A DNA stretch of 64,000 nucleotides from Hyphomicrobiales bacterium (GCA_900473205.1 UCLB01000020.1:117176-181175); one strand, 5' to 3'. Numbered from the stretch's first letter, positions 1 to 9,558 are shown. Notes: generated from the letters alone by a model not told the origin. A program made the numbers and translations.

Positions 1-807
1 GCCACCAAGCAGAAATTTGCCGATCTCTTGAAGAATCAGAACTGGCAGGCCCTGGCACCCGCGACGACTGCCTCCGTCACGCCAGATATCGTCCAGAAGT
101 CCAGCCGCCAGTCTGATTTCATGATTGCGGTTGATGCTGGTCACGGCGGTATTGATGCCGGTGCCAAGGGCGGCGTGACCGGTACGGATGAGAAGGTCAT
201 TACGCTGACCTTCGCCAAGCAGCTAGCCGACCGGCTCAACCAGATTCCAGGCATCAAGGCATTTTTGACGCGAGATGACGACGTGTTTCTGGCGCTTTCG
301 GAACGCGTGACGCTGGCGCGGCAGCAGAACGCCAATCTCTTCATCTCAATCCATGCCGATACGCTCAAGCAAAAGGGCATTCGTGGCGCGACTGTCTATA
401 CGATTTCAGACCGCGCTTCCGACCGCATGGCGCAGGATCTGGCCGAGCGTGAAAACCTTTCCGACCAGATTGCTGGTGTGGCTGTGCAGAACGCCCAGCC
501 GGAAGTTGCCGATATCCTTCTCGACCTGACAAGGCGCGAGACGCAGGCCTTCTCGGTGACTCTGGCCGAAAACATCGTGAAATCCTTCGAAGGGCAGGTG
601 GGTCTCATCAACAACCCGCACCGTTACGCCGGTTTTCAGGTTCTGCGCGCTCATGACGTGCCGTCCGTTCTTCTGGAACTCGGCTTCCTGTCCAATCCTG
701 ACGACGAAAAACTGCTGCTGGATGAGAAGTGGCGGGCCAAAGTGGCCGATACGCTTGCTGTCGCCGTGACCCGCTACCGGGCGCAGGCTCTGGCCAATGG
801 CGGCTGA
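1..807 (+). CDS. amiC: N-acetylmuramoyl-L-alanine amidase, 5' end cut by the window
   Basis: This zinc amidase cleaves the bond between N-acetylmuramic acid and the stem peptide, acting in the periplasm in septal peptidoglycan splitting. The reading frame is open from base 1, so the N-terminus (normally a signal peptide and an AMIN domain) lies outside the window; 268 residues are visible. The Amidase_3 domain runs from IAVDAGHGG (first zinc His), through the Glu in GTDEKVITL and the His of FISIHADT, to the catalytic Glu in LLELGFLSNPDD. All expected ligands are present. It reads toward mrcA, another cell-wall gene, 347 bases downstream. The family assignment is firm; the symbol follows the usual rhizobial amiC-mrcA-prfB order. 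Confidence 0.93.
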   Translation, partial: ATKQKFADLLKNQNWQALAPATTASVTPDIVQKSSRQSDFMIAVDAGHGGIDAGAKGGVTGTDEKVITLTFAKQLADRLNQIPGIKAFLTRDDDVFLALSERVTLARQQNANLFISIHADTLKQKGIRGATVYTISDRASDRMAQDLAERENLSDQIAGVAVQNAQPEVADILLDLTRRETQAFSVTLAENIVKSFEGQVGLINNPHRYAGFQVLRAHDVPSVLLELGFLSNPDDEKLLLDEKWRAKVADTLAVAVTRYRAQALANGG

Positions 808-1154
808 AAGCCAGTGTAATTTTTCAATTGCACCGTGATCGCAACGATGTGCAGCACTGTGACATCTCTGCGACCCCTTGGACCAAAAGAGTTCAACTCT
901 TGTCCATGAGCGCAGTTTGTCGGCTCCAAGCCCTATTTTACTCACATTCCCCACGTTACTCGGAGGCAAGATTCGATGGTGATGTCCGCTTTTTCCAGTC
1001 AATGAAGATGGCGGCTCACGGTAACATATAAGAGAATGCCGCTATTGGCAGCTTGTCATCGATGAAGCGGTGTGCAAAACGGCACGCTATATGCAAGAAT
1101 GTGCTCATAACGGTGGGCGCAACCAGTTACGATTCGAAGTATCGGTAGCTTAAT
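808..1154. other. intergenic region between amiC and mrcA
   Basis: No convincing gene is seen in these 347 bases. They hold a perfect 15-base palindrome at 887-901 (AAGAGTT-C-AACTCTT), which is more like a protein-binding site than a hairpin because the centre is one base. A GGAGG at 970-975 precedes only a 9-codon frame and is not called. The mrcA promoter should lie here, but no clear -35/-10 pair was recognised. Confidence 0.4.
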
Positions 1155-3590
1155 ATGATCAGACTTATTGGATATTTCTTCGGCTTGGCCAGCATGCTGT
1201 TCCTTGTTGTGGCTGGTGGTGTTGCCATTTATTTGGTGACGATAACGAAGGATCTCCCGGATTACGCAGTGCTGAACAGTTATGAGCCGCCGGTTACGAC
1301 CCGCATTCATGCTGGCAACGGCGCGCTGATGGCGGAATATGCCAAGCAGCGCCGTCTGTTCCTGCCCATTCAGGCCATTCCAGACCGTGTTAAAGCGGCC
1401 TTCCTTTCGGCGGAAGACAAGAACTTCTACCAGCACCCCGGCATCGACGTAACAGGTTTCGCACGCGCTGCTGTCGCCTACGTCACGGGTGGCCCGACGC
1501 AGGGCGGCTCCACCATTACGCAGCAGGTGGCCAAAAACTTCCTGCTGACCAATGAACAGACCATGGAGCGTAAGGCGAAGGAAGCGATCCTGTCCTTCCG
1601 CATCGAGCAGGCCTATAGCAAGGACAAGATTCTCGAACTCTATCTCAACGAGATTTTCTTCGGCCTGAACTCTTACGGTATCGCCAGTGCCGCGCTGACC
1701 TATTTCAACAAGTCGGTCACGGAGCTGACGATTGCCGAGACGGCCTATCTTGCGGCGCTGCCCAAGGGCCCGGCAAACTATCATCCCATTCGCCGTGAAA
1801 AGGCAGCCATCGAGCGCCGTAACTGGGTGATCGATCGTATGGCCGAGAACGGCTACATCACCCAGGCAGATGCTGCTGATGCCAAGACGCAGCCGCTTGG
1901 CATCAATATTCGCCGTGGTGGTGCCCATATCGCCGCGTCCGATTATTTCTCCGAAGAAGCGCGCCGCCAGATCGTCGAGAAATACGGCGAGAAGGCCTTG
2001 CTGGAAGGCGGTCTTTCCGTTCGCACATCCTTCGATCCTGACATTCAGATGGAGGCCCGCAAGGCGCTTCAGGATGGTCTGCTGGATTACGATGAGCGCC
2101 GCGGTTTCCACGGCCCAGTCGATCAGATCGAGACAAGCGGTAACTGGAGCGATGCGCTGACCAAGATGCGCCCGCTGCGTGATGTGCCGGAGTGGAAGAT
2201 GGCGGTCGTTCTTGCTGTTTCCTCCGATGGTGTCGATATTGGACTACGTCCGGATGGCGACAGCGACACGCCTGATCTTCGCAGCCGTGGCCATATCAAG
2301 CCTGAAAACATGAAATGGGCTTACCGCGATGCCAAGGGCCAGCGTGCAACTGCCAAGTCACCCACAGGTGTTTTGAAGACCGGCGACGTGATTTACGCTG
2401 AGCCTTTGTCCGACAAGGGAGACGAATACCGTCTTCGCCAGCCTCCCAAGGTTCAGGGCGGCATGGTTGTGATGGACCCACACACAGGCCGCGTTCTGGC
2501 CATGGTCGGCGGTTTCTCCTACGGCCAGTCCGAATTTAACCGCGCAACGCAAGCCATGCGTCAGCCGGGCTCGTCCTTCAAGCCATTCATTTACGCAGCG
2601 GCTCTGGATAACGGCTATACGCCTGCTTCTGTTGTCATGGATGCGCCTCTGGAAGTCGTGTCCGGCGGTCAGGTCTGGAGTCCGAAGAACTACGGCGGTG
2701 AAGTGGCTGGTCCATCGACCCTGCGTCTCGGTATCGAAAAATCCCGTAACCTGATGACCGTGCGTCTCGCGCAGGATATGGGCATGAACCTCGTCGCCGA
2801 ATATGCGGAACGCTTTGGCATTTACGACAAGATGCCACCGCTGCTCGCCATGTCGCTTGGCTCGGGTGAAACGACGGTTATGCGCATGGTTTCAGCTTAT
2901 TCCGTGATTGCGAACGGCGGCAAGCAGATCAAGCCGACGGTGATTGACCGCATTCAGGACCGTTACGGCAAGACGATTTTCAGGCACGAAGAGCGCGGCT
3001 GTGAAGGCTGTAATGCTGCCAACTGGCAGGGTCAGGATGAACCGACGATCGTCGATAATCGCGAGCAGGTTCTCGATCCGATGACCGCTTACCAGACGAC
3101 ATCCATGCTGGAAGGCGTCGTGCAGCGCGGTACGGCGGCAGGCAAGATCAAGGTTGATCTGCCGGTAGCAGGCAAGACCGGCACGACCAATGACGAAAAA
3201 GACGCCTGGTTCGTAGGTTACACGCCTGATCTGGTCGCTGGTCTCTACATCGGTTTCGACAGCCCGGCACCGCTCGGTCGTGGCGGCACCGGTGGCTCTC
3301 TGGCTGCACCAATTTTCGGTGAGTTCATTGCGCTGGCGGCCAAACATCTCGAGCCAAGCAAGTTCATCGTGCCGAACGGCATGCAGTTCATTGCCGTCAA
3401 CCGCAAGACCGGCATGGCAGCCAATGAGGGCGAGCCGGACACGATCATGGAAGCCTTCAAGCCCGGCACAGGCCCGGCCAGCAGCTTCAACGTGATCGGC
3501 ATGGATGGCGCCATGTCGCAGGAAGATATCCTGCGCGCTTCGCCACAGGCCCAGCAGGCCATTACAGGCGGCGGCGGCGGCCTCTATTAA
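1155..3590 (+). CDS. mrcA: penicillin-binding protein 1A, bifunctional transglycosylase/transpeptidase
   Basis: This 811-residue inner-membrane enzyme polymerises lipid II into glycan strands and cross-links the peptides in the periplasm. A single N-terminal membrane anchor (about residues 8-30) is followed by the GT51 transglycosylase domain, with its catalytic Glu in SAEDKNFYQHPG (about residue 87) and the QGGSTITQQVAKN motif. An OB-like insert comes next, then the transpeptidase with SxxK in GSSFKPF (about 473-476), SxN in EKSRNLM and KTG in AGKTGTTNDEKDAW. Length and domain order are normal for class A PBPs. A strong terminator-like hairpin follows the stop. It sits between amiC and prfB, the usual rhizobial order. 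Confidence 0.96.
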   Translation: MIRLIGYFFGLASMLFLVVAGGVAIYLVTITKDLPDYAVLNSYEPPVTTRIHAGNGALMAEYAKQRRLFLPIQAIPDRVKAAFLSAEDKNFYQHPGIDVTGFARAAVAYVTGGPTQGGSTITQQVAKNFLLTNEQTMERKAKEAILSFRIEQAYSKDKILELYLNEIFFGLNSYGIASAALTYFNKSVTELTIAETAYLAALPKGPANYHPIRREKAAIERRNWVIDRMAENGYITQADAADAKTQPLGINIRRGGAHIAASDYFSEEARRQIVEKYGEKALLEGGLSVRTSFDPDIQMEARKALQDGLLDYDERRGFHGPVDQIETSGNWSDALTKMRPLRDVPEWKMAVVLAVSSDGVDIGLRPDGDSDTPDLRSRGHIKPENMKWAYRDAKGQRATAKSPTGVLKTGDVIYAEPLSDKGDEYRLRQPPKVQGGMVVMDPHTGRVLAMVGGFSYGQSEFNRATQAMRQPGSSFKPFIYAAALDNGYTPASVVMDAPLEVVSGGQVWSPKNYGGEVAGPSTLRLGIEKSRNLMTVRLAQDMGMNLVAEYAERFGIYDKMPPLLAMSLGSGETTVMRMVSAYSVIANGGKQIKPTVIDRIQDRYGKTIFRHEERGCEGCNAANWQGQDEPTIVDNREQVLDPMTAYQTTSMLEGVVQRGTAAGKIKVDLPVAGKTGTTNDEKDAWFVGYTPDLVAGLYIGFDSPAPLGRGGTGGSLAAPIFGEFIALAAKHLEPSKFIVPNGMQFIAVNRKTGMAANEGEPDTIMEAFKPGTGPASSFNVIGMDGAMSQEDILRASPQAQQAITGGGGGLY

Positions 3591-3607
3591 ACCCAATTGA
3601 TGGAAAG

Positions 3608-3650
3608 GCGAGGGGCGCGGGCTTTACATCCGCGCCCCTCGCATTTATTC
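3608..3650 (+). terminator. terminator-like hairpin after mrcA
   Basis: A perfect 13-base-pair stem (GCGAGGGGCGCGG with CCGCGCCCCTCGC) encloses a 9-base loop and is followed by ATTTATTC. The tail is only moderately T-rich, but the stem is strong and lies 18 bases past the mrcA stop. Confidence 0.7.
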
Positions 3651-3688
3651 ACACGACCAGTTTTCAAAGAAGGCGAAGAATCTGCGAG

Positions 3689-4820
3689 ATGCGCAATGAA
3701 ATCGTGAATGTAGTCGACGAAATCAGGCAGGCCATAAGCCTGCTGAGGAGGCATCTTTGACTGGGACCAGGCGATAAGACGACTGGACTGGTTGAACAAC
3801 AAGGCCGAAGACCCCAATCTCTGGAATGACGCCACCGAAGCGCAGAAGCTGATGCGCGAGCGCCAGCAGCTGGACGAATCGATCAATGGCGTCAAGCTGC
3901 TGGAACAGCAGGTCAACGACAATGTCGAGCTGATCGAGATGGGTGAGGCCGAAGGCGATGCCGATATCGTCAAGGAAGCCGAAGATGCGCTGAAGGCGCT
4001 GAGAAGCGAAGCCAACCGCCGTCAGGTGGAAGCGATGCTCTCCGGTGAAGCCGACAGCAACGACACCTATGTCGAAGTTCATTCCGGCGCCGGTGGCACG
4101 GAAAGTCAGGACTGGGCCAACATTCTGCTGCGCATGTATACCCGCTGGGCTGAACGCCAGGGCTTCAAGGTGGAAGTTCTGGAAGTTCACGAAGGCGAAG
4201 AAGCGGGCATCAAATCCGCGACCATTCTGGTCAAGGGCCACAATGCGTTCGGCTGGATGAAGACAGAATCGGGCGTTCACCGCCTCGTTCGTATTTCCCC
4301 ATATGACAGCAATGCGCGCCGCCATACATCCTTCTCGTCCATCTGGGTTTACCCCGTGGTTGATGACTCGATCCAGATCGACATCAACGAAAGCGACTGC
4401 CGTATCGATACCTATCGTTCGTCGGGCGCGGGTGGGCAGCACGTCAATACGACTGACTCGGCGGTGCGTATCACGCATATTCCGACCGGCATCGCAGTGG
4501 CCTGCCAGCAGGAACGCTCCCAGCACAAGAACCGCGCCAAGGCGTGGGAAATGCTGCGTTCGCGCCTCTATGAAGCCGAGTTGATGAAGCGGGAAGCGGC
4601 AGCGAATGCGCAGGCAGCCTCCAAGACCGATATCGGCTGGGGCCACCAGATTCGCTCTTACGTTCTGCAGCCCTACCAGCTGGTCAAGGACTTGCGCACG
4701 GGTGTAGAAAGCACTGCGCCGAGCAACGTTCTCGATGGCGACCTGAACGAATTCATGGAAGCCGCACTCGCCCACCGCATCAGCGGCGGCGCCGACATCG
4801 AGGTTGCCGATATCGACTGA
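3689..4820 (+). CDS. prfB: peptide chain release factor 2, expressed by programmed +1 frameshift
   Basis: RF2 recognises UGA and UAA in the ribosomal A site and triggers peptide release. Translation starts at ATG 3689 and meets an in-frame TGA at 3758-3760. Just before it are a Shine-Dalgarno-like AGGAGG (3746-3751) and CTT TGA C, the classic RF2 autoregulatory frameshift site. Skipping T3758 joins RRHL to [15 protein letters not shown] and gives a protein of 376 residues. The GGQ catalytic motif is in [11 protein letters not shown] at about residue 248. The codon-recognition loop, normally SPF in RF2, reads SPY in [15 protein letters not shown] caller ignoring frameshifts would start too late, near 3792. 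A terminator follows. Confidence 0.96.
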
Positions 4821-4851
4821 TCGCTGAATCGCAGCGCTCAAAAGTCATTGG

Positions 4852-4882
4852 CCTCTCGCAAATCCTTTGCGGGAGGTTTTTT
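4852..4882 (+). terminator. rho-independent terminator after prfB
   Basis: The stem pairs CCTCTCGCAAA with TTTGCGGGAGG around a 3-base loop and is followed directly by a run of six T residues. It lies about 30 bases after the prfB stop. Confidence 0.85.
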
Positions 4883-4928
4883 GCATCTGAGCATTTCAGG
4901 ATGAGATCGAACGTTCCGGGAGGTCAGC

Positions 4929-5399
4929 GTGAAGCAGGTACTTTATATCGTCGATGTCCAACCAAGCTTCAATCCACCCGCCCAACTGGTCAGCGACATC
5001 GCCACTATCGCCAAGCAAATGCCCAGTGTCGCAAGTGTCGAGCGCCACGATGAAGGCATCACGCCCTTCGAACGACAGCTTGGGTGGAAACCGGGACCAT
5101 CCGACGATTCGCTTGTGCCCGCAGATCGCATCTTCATCAAACACGGCTACGCACCGACGCGGGAAGCGGTGGAGTATCTAAAGTCTCTAAACCCAGACCG
5201 CGTCCTAGTCTGCGGCATCCAAGCCGACACCTGCGTCCTGGCCGCCGGCTTTGCCTTCTTCGACGCCGGACTGCACCCGACGCTCATTCCATGGCTAACA
5301 GTCGGCTCCAGCCTGGATCGCTCCGGCGCACTGGGCGCGCGCCTGTGGAAACACCATTTCGGCGCGGTGCTGAATGGTCCGGAGGAGTTGGGGCTTTAG
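4929..5399 (+). CDS. isochorismatase-like cysteine hydrolase
   Basis: This 156-residue protein has the isochorismatase/nicotinamidase fold, a family that hydrolyses small amides, ureas or vinyl ethers in the cytoplasm. The expected triad is visible: Asp in YIVDVQPSF near the N-terminus, Lys in IFIKHGYAP, and the nucleophilic Cys in GIQADTCVLAAGF. The protein is short for the family (about 180-210), and its N-terminal region lacks part of the usual insertion. The start is GTG 4929, preceded by a good GGGAGG (4918-4923). It stands alone between the prfB terminator and the convergent parE gene. The substrate cannot be told from sequence. Confidence 0.8.
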   Translation: MKQVLYIVDVQPSFNPPAQLVSDIATIAKQMPSVASVERHDEGITPFERQLGWKPGPSDDSLVPADRIFIKHGYAPTREAVEYLKSLNPDRVLVCGIQADTCVLAAGFAFFDAGLHPTLIPWLTVGSSLDRSGALGARLWKHHFGAVLNGPEELGL

Positions 5400-5479
5400 A
5401 GAGACTAACCTGATGATGGATCAGCTCAGTTGCCTGCGTGTAGTATCTGGACGCTGGTCTCCCGGATACCTTTCTACCC

Positions 5480-7546
5480 TCAAATATCCAGATTCTCCGC
5501 AAACGCGGAGCGATCCTGAATGAAGCGGAAGCGTGCATCCGGCTTGGTGCCCATGAGATTGTCCACGGCTTCGCGGGTGCCTTCGAAATCCACGTCATCG
5601 ATTTCCACGCGCAGCAATGTGCGCTTTGATGGGTCCATGGTGGTTTCTTTCAGCTGCGCTGGCATCATTTCGCCAAGGCCTTTAAAGCGACCGATTTCGA
5701 CCTTTTTGCCTTTGAAGACGGTTTCCATCAACTCGGCGCGGTGTGCGTCGTCGCGGGCATACACCGTTTTTGCACCCTGGCGGATGACATAAAGCGGCGG
5801 CACGGCGAGATAGAGGTGGTTGCCGCGGATGAGTTCCGGCATTTCCTGATAGAAGAAGGTAATCAGCAGAGAGGCGATATGTGCTCCGTCTACGTCGGCA
5901 TCGGTCATGATGACGATGCGTTCGTAGCGCAAATCTTCGTCGCGATACTTGGTGCGTGTGCCGCAACCCAGCGCCTGAATGAGATCTGCGATCTGCTGAT
6001 TGGCAGACAGCTTTTCGCGGCTGGCGCTTCCGACGTTCAGGATTTTACCGCGTAGTGGCAGAATGGCCTGATTGGCGCGGTTGCGCGCCTGCTTGGCCGA
6101 ACCACCAGCCGAATCACCCTCCACGATGAAAAGCTCTGCACCCTCTGCCGTGTTCTGCGAACAATCCGCAAGCTTCCCGGGCAGGCGAAGTTTGCGCACT
6201 GCGGTCTTGCGGTTGACTTCCTTTTCCTTGCGGCGGCGAAGACGTTCTTCGCAACGCTCGATAACCCAGTCCAGCAGCTTGGCCGCTTCATTTGGGTTAC
6301 CGGCAAGGTAGTGGTCGAACGGATCGCGAAGCGCGTTTTCAACGATACGCTGCGCTTCGACCGTTGCCAGCTTGTCCTTGGTTTGACCAACGAATTCAGG
6401 CTCACGAATGAAGACGGAGAGCATGCCGACAGCCGAAATCATCACATCATCTGTGGTGATTTCGCGAGCGCGCTTGTTTTGCGTCAGTTCGGCGTAATTC
6501 TTCAGCCCCTTGGTCAGCGCAATGCGAAGCCCTGCTTCATGCGTGCCGCCTTCGGGCGTGGGGATGGTGTTGCAATAGGAATGCAGCTGGGCATCGCCAC
6601 CGTACCAGGTGATCGCCCACTCCATGGCGCCATGGCCGCCAGTTTTTTCCGTGCGACCGGAGAAGATTTCCCGCGTCACGGTGAAGTCCTTGCCGAGCGT
6701 CGCCGCCAGATAATCCTTCAGGCCGCCGGGGAAGTGGAACACGGCCTTTTCCGGGATGTCACCATCGGGTGGCACCATGCCGGGATCGCAGCTCCAGCGT
6801 ATCTCGACTCCGCCGAAGAGATAGGCTTTCGAGCGTGCCATGCGGAAAATGCGCGCCGGTTCGAACTTTGCGTGATCGCCGAATATTTGTGGATCAGGAT
6901 GGAAGCGCACACGGGTGCCGCGACGATTGTGCACATCACCCAGCTCTTCAAGGCCACCCATGGGAACGCCACGCGAAAAGCGCTGGCGATAGAGCTTGCG
7001 ATTGCGCGCGACTTCGACTTCGAGAAGATCGGACAGAGCGTTGACGACGGACACGCCGACGCCATGCAGACCGCCTGATGTCTCATAGGCCTTGCCATCG
7101 AACTTACCGCCCGCATGCAGCTTGGTCATGATGACTTCAAGCGTAGACTTGCCCGGAACCTGTGGGTGGTTTTCCACAGGAATGCCGCGACCATTGTCGC
7201 TAACCGTCAGAAAGCCTTCCGCATCCAGATGCACTTCGATGAAGTTGGCGTGACCGGCGACGGCCTCATCCATGGAGTTATCGATGACTTCGGCAAACAG
7301 ATGGTGCAGTGCCTTCTCGTCCGTGCCGCCAATATACATGCCGGGGCGCATGCGCACGGGCTCCAGCCCCTCCAGCACACGGATGGAGGATGCACCGTAA
7401 TCATCGCCCGATGAGGTGGTCACAAGCGTAGGCTTCGGCGTTGCGGCAACAGCTTTGGCCGCAGCAACAGGCGCAGCCTCGCGAGGCTCTGGCTCTTCGC
7501 GTTGCGGTGCGGCTTGGCTTGAAAATAGGTCGTTGCTATCGTCCAT
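5480..7546 (-). CDS. parE: DNA topoisomerase IV subunit B
   Basis: ParE is the ATPase subunit of topoisomerase IV, which unlinks daughter chromosomes together with ParC. The 688-residue protein has the GHKL ATPase motifs (EVIDNSMDEA, DNGRGIPV, GLHGVGVSVVNAL), then the TOPRIM region with FIVEGDSAGGSAKQARN and the DADVDGAH metal site, and ends in the conserved QLKETTMDP segment. The absence of a GyrB-type insertion and the ELFIVEGDSAGGSA spelling favour ParE over GyrB. The ATG at 7546 was chosen because the first 51 codons of the longer frame are low-complexity and outside the conserved part. It is convergent with the hydrolase at 4929 and divergent from the gene at 7720. Confidence 0.9.
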   Translation of the reverse strand: MDDSNDLFSSQAAPQREEPEPREAAPVAAAKAVAATPKPTLVTTSSGDDYGASSIRVLEGLEPVRMRPGMYIGGTDEKALHHLFAEVIDNSMDEAVAGHANFIEVHLDAEGFLTVSDNGRGIPVENHPQVPGKSTLEVIMTKLHAGGKFDGKAYETSGGLHGVGVSVVNALSDLLEVEVARNRKLYRQRFSRGVPMGGLEELGDVHNRRGTRVRFHPDPQIFGDHAKFEPARIFRMARSKAYLFGGVEIRWSCDPGMVPPDGDIPEKAVFHFPGGLKDYLAATLGKDFTVTREIFSGRTEKTGGHGAMEWAITWYGGDAQLHSYCNTIPTPEGGTHEAGLRIALTKGLKNYAELTQNKRAREITTDDVMISAVGMLSVFIREPEFVGQTKDKLATVEAQRIVENALRDPFDHYLAGNPNEAAKLLDWVIERCEERLRRRKEKEVNRKTAVRKLRLPGKLADCSQNTAEGAELFIVEGDSAGGSAKQARNRANQAILPLRGKILNVGSASREKLSANQQIADLIQALGCGTRTKYRDEDLRYERIVIMTDADVDGAHIASLLITFFYQEMPELIRGNHLYLAVPPLYVIRQGAKTVYARDDAHRAELMETVFKGKKVEIGRFKGLGEMMPAQLKETTMDPSKRTLLRVEIDDVDFEGTREAVDNLMGTKPDARFRFIQDRSAFAENLDI

Positions 7547-7719
7547 TGTACCCAGTTCAGTCAGAATTTGGCCATGCGAATCAGTGTTGCTTTGCCTCTG
7601 ACGGCAAGAGATGCTGTTACTCAAGCACGGAATAATCGGGTTTGCGTCATCTGCAAGGATTGCGCTGCCCCCGCCCGGATGACAAGTGTTCTGGCCCAAA
7701 TGAAACGGTTACTCAAGGC

Positions 7720-8601
7720 ATGTCCACAGCTATCTTCACCTTTTGTACTCTTTTTTGCCTGTCTGTTGCGATAACGCCCGCTCAGGCGCAAAGCACGGGC
7801 GGCCCGCTGAAACCCTTTAAGGACGATCTGTTTTCCAATCAGCCCGTGCTTTCCACGGGTGATGGCGGTGCCTCAGTGGTCGTCGACTACAATGAAATGC
7901 GCGACATCAATGGCCGCGACGAGACGCCGGAACGGCGGGTGAAGCGTCAATATGTCGATCTGGCACCGAAGAAATTTCAGGAGCTGGAAACACTCTCGGT
8001 TGAGGGCAGGGCGCTGGATGTCGGGCGCGTGGGGGCGGCCTCCGGGCAGGCCTTTACGGTGATTTTCATTCACGGCCGCGGCGGAGACCGCAGGCTGGGC
8101 ATGAACGACTACACCTTCGGCGGCAACTTCAACCGGCTGAAAAACCTCGCCGTCGCCAATGGCGGCACCTATTACGCACCGAGTGTCAAAAGCTTCGATG
8201 AGAAGGGCGTTGCCGATATCGCCGCGTTGATTGCCGATGCGAAAGCAAAATCCGGTGGGCATCCGGTCATCCTCGCCTGCGCCTCCATGGGCAGCTTCAT
8301 CTGCTACGGCATCAGCCGCGATCAGAAAGCCGTTTCGGACCTGAAGGGCATGGCCATTTTGGGTGGCGCGGTCGATCCTGAATTTCCCAAGAGCGCTTTC
8401 GTGAAAGCGAAAAAGCCCGTGTGGTTTACCCATGGCAGCGAAGACAGGGTTTATTCCGCAGACCAGCAGGCTGGCATTTTCCGCACATTGCTGAAAGCAG
8501 GGCAGCCCGCGCGGTTCACGCTGTATAAAAGCGGAACGCACGGTACGCCGGTACGCATGACGGATTGGCGGGCGGTACTGAACTACCTGATATCAAGTTG
8601 A
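7720..8601 (+). CDS. secreted alpha/beta-hydrolase family protein
   Basis: The predicted 293-residue product begins with a signal peptide (hydrophobic core FCTLFCLSVAI, likely cleavage after AQA) and is therefore probably periplasmic. The rest resembles a carboxylesterase/phospholipase-type alpha/beta hydrolase: an oxyanion region FIHGRGGDRR, a nucleophile elbow CASMGS, an Asp in HGSEDRVY and a His in KSGTHGTPVR. The start ATG 7720 was preferred over the upstream in-frame one at 7642 because it puts the signal peptide at the N-terminus. It is divergent from parE, with 173 bases between the starts. The substrate is unknown. Confidence 0.75.
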   Translation: MSTAIFTFCTLFCLSVAITPAQAQSTGGPLKPFKDDLFSNQPVLSTGDGGASVVVDYNEMRDINGRDETPERRVKRQYVDLAPKKFQELETLSVEGRALDVGRVGAASGQAFTVIFIHGRGGDRRLGMNDYTFGGNFNRLKNLAVANGGTYYAPSVKSFDEKGVADIAALIADAKAKSGGHPVILACASMGSFICYGISRDQKAVSDLKGMAILGGAVDPEFPKSAFVKAKKPVWFTHGSEDRVYSADQQAGIFRTLLKAGQPARFTLYKSGTHGTPVRMTDWRAVLNYLISS

Positions 8602-8737
8602 ACATAAAAGAAGCGGCCAGCTGATCAAAAAACGACAAAATGCGACGATTTTGACCAAAGTTTTGAACCAAAACCTTTCTTTTTTGTACCAAATGATCTC
8701 GCTAGCCTTTAAGACTTAGCCAGTACCTGCCGTTACC

Positions 8738-8766
8738 GGCGTCCAGTCTTTTTGGACGCCCTTTTA
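8738..8766 (+). terminator. terminator-like hairpin immediately upstream of tpiA
   Basis: GGCGTCCA pairs with TGGACGCC (8 base pairs) around a 7-base loop and is followed by CTTTT. It ends only about 20 bases before the tpiA start codon, so it either ends readthrough or a short transcript from 8602-8737, or acts as a leader element of tpiA. Confidence 0.6.
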
Positions 8767-8787
8767 GTTAAGAGGAATGGATCGCTT

Positions 8788-9558
8788 ATGACCCCTGATG
8801 TTCGCCCGCTCGTCGCTGGAAACTGGAAGATGAACGGAACGCGCGAGTCGCTTGATCAGATCAAAGCGATGGCCGAAGGTGTCAAAGGATCGCTGTCTGA
8901 AAAAATCGATGCGCTGATCTGCCCACCCTCCACGCTGCTTTATGTGGCGACCGCGCTGTGCGATGACAGCCCGCTTTTGATCGGCGCGCAAGATTGCCAC
9001 CAGAATGCATCCGGCGCGCATACGGGTGACATTTCTGCCGAGATGATTGCCGATTGCTTCGGCACGCACGTCATCGTCGGCCATTCCGAGCGTCGTACGG
9101 ACCATGCCGAGACCGATCATCTGGTGCGGGCCAAGGCTTCTGCTGCCCACGCCGCAGACCTCGTTGCCATCGTCTGCATCGGTGAAACGGCAGATGAGCG
9201 CAAGGCAGGCCAGACGCTGGATGTGCTGAAGCGACAGCTTGCCGGTTCTCTGCCGGATGAGGCGACTGCCGCAGATACGGTCATCGCCTACGAACCCGTA
9301 TGGGCTATCGGCACCGGCCTGACTCCGACGACACAGGATGTGCGGGAAGCGCACGCTTTCATGCGTGATGAGCTGGTCAAGCGCTTCGGTGCGGAAGGCA
9401 AGGGCATGCGCATTCTCTATGGCGGCTCGGTCAAGCCTGGCAACGCGCTGGAGCTGATGGGTGTTGAGAATGTGGATGGCGCGCTGATTGGCGGGGCCAG
9501 CTTGAAAGCATCAGATTTCCTGTCCATCTATGCGGCATACGAGCAATTGACGGCTTGA
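8788..9558 (+). CDS. tpiA: triosephosphate isomerase
   Basis: TpiA interconverts dihydroxyacetone phosphate and glyceraldehyde 3-phosphate in glycolysis and gluconeogenesis. The 256-residue TIM barrel has NWKMNG (catalytic Lys), VIVGHSERR (catalytic His), [10 protein letters not shown] (catalytic Glu and the flexible loop) and the phosphate-binding [10 protein letters not shown]. The ATG at 8788 follows AAGAGG; a longer in-frame start at 8752 would run through the hairpin and is rejected. It is followed by secG and pyrG on the same strand, a common rhizobial order. Confidence 0.96.
   Translation: MTPDVRPLVAGNWKMNGTRESLDQIKAMAEGVKGSLSEKIDALICPPSTLLYVATALCDDSPLLIGAQDCHQNASGAHTGDISAEMIADCFGTHVIVGHSERRTDHAETDHLVRAKASAAHAADLVAIVCIGETADERKAGQTLDVLKRQLAGSLPDEATAADTVIAYEPVWAIGTGLTPTTQDVREAHAFMRDELVKRFGAEGKGMRILYGGSVKPGNALELMGVENVDGALIGGASLKASDFLSIYAAYEQLTA

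Noticed and set aside
970..1003. Short frame after GGAGG between amiC and mrcA.
   Set aside because: It stops after nine codons and shows no hydrophobic or conserved features.
1056..2111. A 351-codon open frame on the minus strand opposite mrcA.
   Set aside because: It is antisense to a firmly identified PBP1A gene and has no ribosome binding site or recognisable domain.
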